A stretch of DNA of 10,214 nucleotides from Pseudomonadota bacterium (GTDB lineage: Bacteria; Pseudomonadota; Gammaproteobacteria; UBA6186; Azoamicaceae), in contig JAJZUR010000052.1 of the NCBI GenBank assembly GCA_021848375.1, positions 1 through 10,214 of the forward strand. The letters run 5' to 3'. This document shows positions 7,701-10,214 of this stretch, piece by piece. Below the pieces are notes generated by a model. The model searched no databases, was not told the origin of the DNA, and saw nothing but the letters and a program-made list of their open reading frames with translations. Within the stretch, counting starts at the first letter, position 1. Each line of letters starts with the position of its first letter. The translations under genes were made by a program, and so were the position numbers.

Positions 7701-9909
7701 CTCGGTTATGAATAAAGCCCTCTGAAAATATCTTGTTTTCAGAGGCAGCAGAGATAAGTCCATTTATATTATGAACGCCATTTTTGGCCTTAATGTCACT
7801 TTTATCCCCTGCTTCAACCACTCCATCTTCATTCGAATAATAAGTAACGTCGGCAATATAAGAACCAAGCACCTTGAGTTTGCCATTATCGTTATTCACA
7901 ATACAAACTTTATGATACGGTTTTATGTCGCAAGAACCGATTTGCATCATTGTTTTGTAACGATTTATGTAATTGGCTCGGCAGTATAAATCTCCTTGGC
8001 TTTCAATTTTTGATTTTTCAAATGAGATATCCTCTGGTGTTACCAAAAGAAAGCGCCCTCCTTTTGGCAAACTTCGAATATCAATATGCGTAAAGCTATT
8101 TATTTCCAGATTTGCGTACTCCGGCGCCCGATATAACTCCACCTTTCCGCCGCGCAGTAGTTTTAATAAACATTCACCACGCGGGGTATTGATAAAAATT
8201 TGTATACTCTCGTGTAATTTATCCAGATTAATAACCGTTTTTTGTAATAAATCTCCGGTATGACGCTGCCCATAGGTTAGCGCTAAACAGATTTTTTCAT
8301 CCTGTATTTTTGTCAAATGCACCGTAATCAACAATGGTTCTTTTTCCAATGATTTTTTCAGGCTCGGAATGTCGAAGTGCATATTAATGGTTTCTTTTGC
8401 ATGCACCTCTCTGCCAATCTCCCACGTACCTCCACCGCCATACAAATGAATATGCTGTTTAGCCAAGGTTTTCGCCAGTAATTTGAGATTGGCGGCTTTA
8501 ATATGCAGATGATGCGCCTTTAAGGCTCCAGCAACATGACAAAAACTTTCTCCCTTGAAATATATTTCCCTGCCAACCATTTCATTACGGTTGATATAGT
8601 GGTTTCTTTCACCCCATAAAAAAATATGATGATTGGCAATAAATTGATTTTCTAACGTCTGTCCATTCGCTAAGAGCTGGCCTGGGATTCGTTTTATAAT
8701 ACACTCTTCAGCCGCCACCAAATGCGGATTGCAGACGTCAGGCGCCTCCAGCATCACTCTTCGACAGTTAAAGGATTCTGATACTAAGATATGTTCCTCG
8801 CTTTCCACCTGGAAATCTAAATAAGGAACTTTCTGTATTGCAATTTTGCCATCCGGTGTTAGGGTAAAACAACAATCACCCTGTGCGGTATGAATCGTTG
8901 CTTCTAATTTATTTTTTAAATACGGATCACATAAAACCACAGATTTGGTATGCAAGATCGGATTTTTAGGCACCCAAAAATGGGTTAAATTTTGAATATC
9001 CATGGAGGGATTTTTGTGAAAGTCCCCACGCAAAGCCACATTATCAACCTCTTTTAGTCCTTGCTGAACCTCTACATAATAAGCTGCCATAGAATTGGTT
9101 ATTCCTAAAGAGGACAATAAGCGCGCTGTTACTTTTTTTAAGGTAATTTTGACAAAGGCTATGGTATTTTCACAATTGGCGATGCTGCTAAGTCTCGGAT
9201 CACTAAAATCCAATAAAAATTGGCCTTTGGCAGCGAACTGATTACCAATCTGCCAAATGCCATTACCACCACCCAAACGAATCTGTTGTTCAAATTCAGC
9301 CTTTGTTTTTAACTGAATATTAACCGCTGTAATATCTAATTGATTTGACCTCCATGGCTGAGCGTTCTTTGCGCTCGCGACCGAGCCAAAGGTGTCTATC
9401 GCACACGTTAACCCCTTAGGTACACGATGGAGGGTAATATCTCCCATGGGCGTTAATTCAAAATAGCATTCTCCCGTAACGGTTGGAATATGGAAGGCAA
9501 GACGTTCGCCAATTTCTAATCCCGATCCCAGTAAAACGACACTCGTATATTTATCCATCGCATAACGCGGGGTAATAAAATTCTTGATGACATTTAAATC
9601 AAAAGCCGCTGGATTTGATTTTGTGCACTTGGTGTAGCTTAATGGAATGATTTGTCTTTTCTGTATGATTTTTTGAAATGCCTCACCACTCTCACTTTTT
9701 TCTATGCTTCCATGAACAATTTCAAGATAAAGGGATGCCTCCGGCCGAATGATCCCAAGGAATTTTCCAGTATCAGCGGCAACTCGTAGAACGGTAATAT
9801 CAACAAATGCCTGTGTAGATACACTGTCTTTGAGATGAGGTTTTTTTAATGATTTTTTAAAAACTTCAGGCAATGGCGGCTTATTCGCTTTCCTATCACG
9901 TCCAAACAT
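1534..9909 (-). CDS. Giant haemagglutinin/CdiA-like polymorphic toxin with internal OTU-like domain
   Basis: The protein has 2791 aa from ATG 9909-9907, preferred because AGGAGG lies ten bases upstream; a GTG at 9948 would add 13 residues but has only a poorly spaced AAGGG. Numbering below uses the ATG. Residues 1-25 are basic and proline-containing, with no signal peptide. Residues about 30-610 hold a module seen three times (motifs at 146-164, 344-362, 578-596). A long beta-helix-type stalk follows. Around 1554-1680 KKLFKSKVKTTHET and then STEGKLKVVARA resemble the haemagglutinin repeat of CdiA/FHA proteins, with GF/GL-S repeats near 1861, 2016 and 2097. A helical insertion lies at about 1865-1946. 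The OTU-like region is at about 2168-2366, a charged linker at about 2455-2515, one hydrophobic segment at about 2588-2606, and a His-rich basic tip at 2720-2791. By analogy it is a surface-delivered effector, with immunity genes downstream. Its secretion route is unclear because no two-partner-secretion domain is recognisable. Confidence 0.85.
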   Translation of the reverse strand: MFGRDRKANKPPLPEVFKKSLKKPHLKDSVSTQAFVDITVLRVAADTGKFLGIIRPEASLYLEIVHGSIEKSESGEAFQKIIQKRQIIPLSYTKCTKSNPAAFDLNVIKNFITPRYAMDKYTSVVLLGSGLEIGERLAFHIPTVTGECYFELTPMGDITLHRVPKGLTCAIDTFGSVASAKNAQPWRSNQLDITAVNIQLKTKAEFEQQIRLGGGNGIWQIGNQFAAKGQFLLDFSDPRLSSIANCENTIAFVKITLKKVTARLLSSLGITNSMAAYYVEVQQGLKEVDNVALRGDFHKNPSMDIQNLTHFWVPKNPILHTKSVVLCDPYLKNKLEATIHTAQGDCCFTLTPDGKIAIQKVPYLDFQVESEEHILVSESFNCRRVMLEAPDVCNPHLVAAEECIIKRIPGQLLANGQTLENQFIANHHIFLWGERNHYINRNEMVGREIYFKGESFCHVAGALKAHHLHIKAANLKLLAKTLAKQHIHLYGGGGTWEIGREVHAKETINMHFDIPSLKKSLEKEPLLITVHLTKIQDEKICLALTYGQRHTGDLLQKTVINLDKLHESIQIFINTPRGECLLKLLRGGKVELYRAPEYANLEINSFTHIDIRSLPKGGRFLLVTPEDISFEKSKIESQGDLYCRANYINRYKTMMQIGSCDIKPYHKVCIVNNDNGKLKVLGSYIADVTYYSNEDGVVEAGDKSDIKAKNGVHNINGLISAASENKIFSEGFIHNRDGKIVATGAMGKVKVQSDAAIRSEMMGVIAGNASTEIKSAQFYGDEFQLLKPVLKFDAKSLHQAHHILLEVDKLHVEAPLVHTTVEVLSKANKKEAKAVLLDGLCARQLILNVPAATDYKSIKADSFELIYPDLWACQSTPAKLFNIKREMSVLAKGISLETPLLINENVSLQTITEQPQNQIHIKAALQTKTGNILLKAYGLTQSAQGAIGSQSETSRINFQVKHLDLQGVCGPKGNFETGILETWHFKPAMFQGEVGWHLKLNFSDHYRFIEPIDVQYLHLEAYTRLPLNQIQLEFPNDVIARRGILHLQAKQCQVQVGSHHNAGLKQMNARDLLKIEAGRIQVPFGALVGHSLQLTSETGMSLGHLNYPNQTPHLKTTGGDCKIELKEMLTSYYTHFDIAHHFNLAAPHGWDDVANQIYIRCKSVLDTPWNAHRILTVTNRYSNRIVSLGNIHAYSDVKVIRTTAASAAPIYMTTYLETTGETRVIGGHFYYRQQLKGKVPIVDNFYETHYESGQLLDGHEDKKKCTWKDYHRPLPENNKPHLASIGFTKAEYKQLKIQLPGNYRGDELHLLEFQDALIGTLENIELGKYRVFNPVIDLVATVGPNAALVEAGPKATTIFMNILELNPRFCNLPKVVLKSDGLHFSELPSIYPYSEENKMIGAAFLKNIGQFPPEFNMEQLNLAKLQHWLMQNAIEWMKKNNADSHSIVSWLNNPKLPLLPFEKPLLIFQEIEYMRSNASSAMAGKPMLVFPEHYRRLWLQPGGSLMTEVLTMIGAKGAHLHISHPVSGIKELTAEVDSLTLETRPYTYQEVVTHVEKNKKLFKSKVKTTHETMTHAKVQQIASLSTEGKLKVVARALNQVGSTIQGGKEQTQLQIGYHSARPVYEKSSQSYHDRKKTWMSSKSVSGAVQKVDTVIHPKILSLGDIEAKIGEGNYQGLHVASELGNIHFVYQIGVKIYSDVINQKLPPVLSKQKQLLAVRQTTLQYGITSIFKALAGKILLESAGEYHSKGTQYLAQSKIEIQGKSIQEEPQLLQQKSEAHTSGFQGFSHHIINQTQRLQTMMRSTFVTSPTGEVKIASHRGENTLIAPDIHTGKLTLAAEGGHVNVLSQPLSQENITESRSHGLKFAGSEALEAVIQHDFSAAAHALLRMFPLFGSMEGMLNAEDTADQVGEGVKTAYYLYKLYQTLQQGKGLANAILDQIDTTVKIRFGREHIEEKTEDIQLAWLGARAIVMQSTEAVNLKGIESDAEWLAVQADGPINIEGVPQHSTQTKQSKGFSVGVDPMKKTPYLGMDLSHAEGEAKRMIATRFSHLKHLFLDGQEIHIRSAVQIETQHAVLRTEKLSIAETADSEHSHHKGFSMDTALNLGVHSGTQKGGIINQPTQLNISHTLHADIKQGLQMQGGQLSLLSQAKPLLVQTENGQLEPRYEHFIPNDGDCAFTALGIHRHKKPNTSTFTLEDLIFRADDLSLRQLVAPEIYSAFISMELPWQRNPNLILRQDKLKFYMLVSLYQMQQPFEVDLKKYTESKEVFMDFIELEYMGNQGMPEHWLSYLQKSTSILDALAKINNVNLIIWKKVLQNIQKVHTFESGPHCRTIEMYHTWDVPASLGKTYPVNSENHFNLLTPRPGLIHTQTTSHEDLVHESAERAQGIQAGLSNLGMTDAHIKSSHQTQITRATIAGPIELVAAQNSKPNSDLSQYQEVTTDKTHVRVVMPHEWAKKLVENKSPVKDNKKPEKAFSEHVEENKQGIDDVVTVSSNSTIKNKRSTSSNKVEKDLEELIYQEAKLRLFGANEKKLRQFIHNEIQKYPDPVSRQEFIQSLEGASLQANQYLADRTPGYRKAFIPLAIGAKEMALFITGVAYVAVNCYKNSLSVKHSEQIVQEIGYEPGEYHEADLGNRPTGFIPLSQNKGSNEYDNPSTTESDILTGKNEFPLFNDLKNNAPGFLPMFRKSADGGDKIKQSEAGKNRKANIAKGIPESVLGPSGKPKIHEVELSSRKRAEDSAKSRSQRGQKPEHHPNPLDGRRPHFHPGGGNSREHHTYPKKGYPTLKKKE
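2812..3408 (-). other. OTU-like cysteine protease (deubiquitinase) domain inside the giant protein
   Basis: Approximate residues 2168-2366. The N-terminal motif PNDGDCAFTALG matches the OTU nucleophile motif, D-G-x-C followed by a helix, with Cys2177 as predicted nucleophile. The C-terminal motif ENHFNLL matches the OTU His strand, with His2358 as base and Asn2360, two residues later, in the position that often holds the third catalytic residue. The roughly 180-residue spacing fits the OTU fold. OTU enzymes cleave ubiquitin chains in eukaryotes, and bacterial examples are effectors of intracellular bacteria or symbiont toxins. Here the domain is embedded between stalk segments instead of at the tip. 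Activity and ubiquitin specificity are not provable from sequence alone. Confidence 0.7.
8080..9822 (-). repeat. Threefold internal repeat in the N-terminal part of the giant protein
   Basis: A 19-residue signature recurs at residues 146-164 (GECYFELTPMGDITLHRVP), 344-362 (GDCCFTLTPDGKIAIQKVP) and 578-596 (GECLLKLLRGGKVELYRAP). The spacing is 198 and then 234 residues. Each copy keeps the G-[DE]-C start and the basic-x-P end. Two glycine-rich motifs, LGGGNGIWQIG near 212 and YGGGGTWEIG near 490, precede the second and third copies and are followed by similar strands. The copies are diverged, so the duplication is old at DNA level. This module occupies the place where an FHA-type protein would carry its secretion domain, but I do not recognise it as that domain. 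Confidence 0.65.
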
Positions 9910-9992
9910 GGTACGACTTCCTCCTGTTTCCTTATTGCTAGACGACACCCTTAGGATGATTGAGTAGTAAAAAACAAAAGAAAGAAAAAAGA

Positions 9993-10012
9993 TATCCGAT
10001 AAATAGCGGATA
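9993..10012 (-). terminator. Weak stem-loop followed by a T-rich tract in the toxin leader
   Basis: On the minus strand TATCCG and CGGATA form a perfect 6-bp stem around an 8-base loop, followed at once by a run rich in T (about 25 bases with few C and one G). It has the shape of a rho-independent terminator, but the stem is short and partly A/T. It could end transcription from the upstream gene, act as a leader attenuator for the toxin, or be chance in AT-rich DNA. Confidence 0.25.
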
Positions 10013-10106
10013 AATGACCTAGCAGAGATAGAAATGATTAGGCTGATCAGGGCTGAAAATCTATCCAGAACTATTGAATTTAGGCTATTTAAACAATTTC
10101 TCGAAT

Positions 10107-10114
10107 GTTATAAT
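10107..10114 (+). promoter_or_regulatory. Extended -10 element pointing right, away from the toxin gene
   Basis: The + strand carries TGTTATAAT, an exact extended -10 (TGnTATAAT), at about 10106-10114. No good -35 is found 16-18 bases upstream, which extended -10 promoters can tolerate. Transcription would run off the window to the right, antisense to the coding tail at 10154-10213, so its role is doubtful. Confidence 0.2.
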
Positions 10115-10153
10115 ACGCTAATTCAATTATGAAGTGCACCACTGGCATTAGGG

Positions 10154-10213
10154 TCAGTCATTCATGGCATAGGCAGCGCAGAAGGCTGAGCGGAGGGCCG
10201 TGTCAAGGAGGAG
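10154..10213 (-). CDS. C-terminal tail of an unidentified gene entering from the right edge
   Basis: Nineteen codons followed by TGA (10156-10154) read LLLDTALRSAFCAAYAMND, an amphipathic, protein-like C-terminus. The codons favour G/C at the third position (GAC, ACG, GCC, CTC, CGC), unlike the AT-rich toxin and immunity genes. The alternative + strand reading is arginine-rich and looks like a shadow. The family is not recognisable from so few residues. A transposase or other recently acquired gene is possible given the composition, but unproven. It lies upstream of the toxin gene in the same direction, with a leader of about 245 bases between them, so they are probably not one tight operon. 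Confidence 0.4.
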   Translation of the reverse strand, partial: LLLDTALRSAFCAAYAMND

Positions 10214-10214
10214 T

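Larger units (their letters stand above)
9910..10153 (-). other. Leader region upstream of the giant toxin gene
   Basis: No credible gene is seen between the right-edge coding tail and the toxin ATG. The last part holds the toxin's ribosome site AGGAGG. A long pyrimidine-rich, T-rich tract lies at 9965-9990 when read on the minus strand. A CTGATCAG palindrome is present around 10042-10049. Candidate minus-strand -10 sequences TATTAT/TATAAC lie at about 10106-10114, but no good -35 accompanies them, so the toxin promoter is not firmly located. Confidence 0.4.

Noticed and set aside
1775..8263. Several open + strand frames of 60-110 codons opposite the giant gene
   Set aside because: All are antisense shadows of one uninterrupted frame, with no ribosome sites or recognisable domains.
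9910..9948. GTG at 9948 as start of the giant protein
   Set aside because: It is only two bases after a GGG run with poor spacing, while the ATG at 9909 has a full AGGAGG ten bases upstream; it adds no signal peptide.
10201..10206. Perfect minus-strand TTGACA as -35 for the toxin gene
   Set aside because: No -10-like hexamer lies 16-18 bases downstream, and the site is inside the coding tail.
10130..10214. Open + strand frame from ATG 10130 with an AAGGAGG ribosome-like site at 10205-10211
   Set aside because: The translation is arginine-rich and low in normal composition, opposite a more protein-like minus-strand tail; the AAGGAGG is the complement of its leucine codons. A gene starting just beyond the edge cannot be excluded.
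1..10214. CRISPR array, tRNA or rRNA genes
   Set aside because: No regularly spaced direct repeats, cloverleaf signature or rRNA-like sequence was seen on reading through the window.

Overview
The window is AT-rich DNA from a Gram-negative bacterium, probably an intracellular or amoeba/arthropod-associated gammaproteobacterium. That placement is an inference: a filamentous-haemagglutinin-like giant protein carrying a eukaryote-type OTU cysteine protease suits such lifestyles. No marker gene fixes the taxon.

Layout, nearly all on the minus strand, read from right to left. (1) At the right edge, a short GC-richer coding tail ends at 10154; it is the C-terminus of an unidentified gene, possibly a mobile element. 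(2) About 245 bases of leader follow, with a weak hairpin and a pyrimidine-rich tract. (3) One giant gene (9909-1534, 2791 codons from the preferred ATG) encodes a polymorphic-toxin-like protein. It has a threefold-repeated N-terminal module, a long beta-helix/haemagglutinin-repeat stalk, a predicted OTU-like deubiquitinase (Cys2177/His2358) in the distal stalk, a charged linker, one hydrophobic segment, and a small basic His-rich C-terminal domain that is the candidate toxin tip. (4) Two bases after its stop begins a 108-aa protein, the likely cognate immunity protein; its ribosome site lies in the last codons of the toxin. (5) Two further small genes follow in the same direction. One is a 149-aa unknown protein. 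The other is a diverged paralogue of the 108-aa immunity protein, interrupted by an in-frame TAA near its expected start. Each is preceded by a short open stretch without a credible start that ends close to or at the beginning of the immunity-like frame; these may be remnants of displaced toxin tails. (6) At the left edge, eight codons of another minus-strand gene start after a good sigma70-type promoter and three inverted repeats, two of which interleave.

The likely picture is a contact-dependent-inhibition-like toxin/immunity locus with an array of orphan immunity modules, in which the large protein also carries an enzyme suited to eukaryotic targets. The large protein has no visible Sec signal peptide and no recognisable two-partner-secretion domain, so its export route is open.
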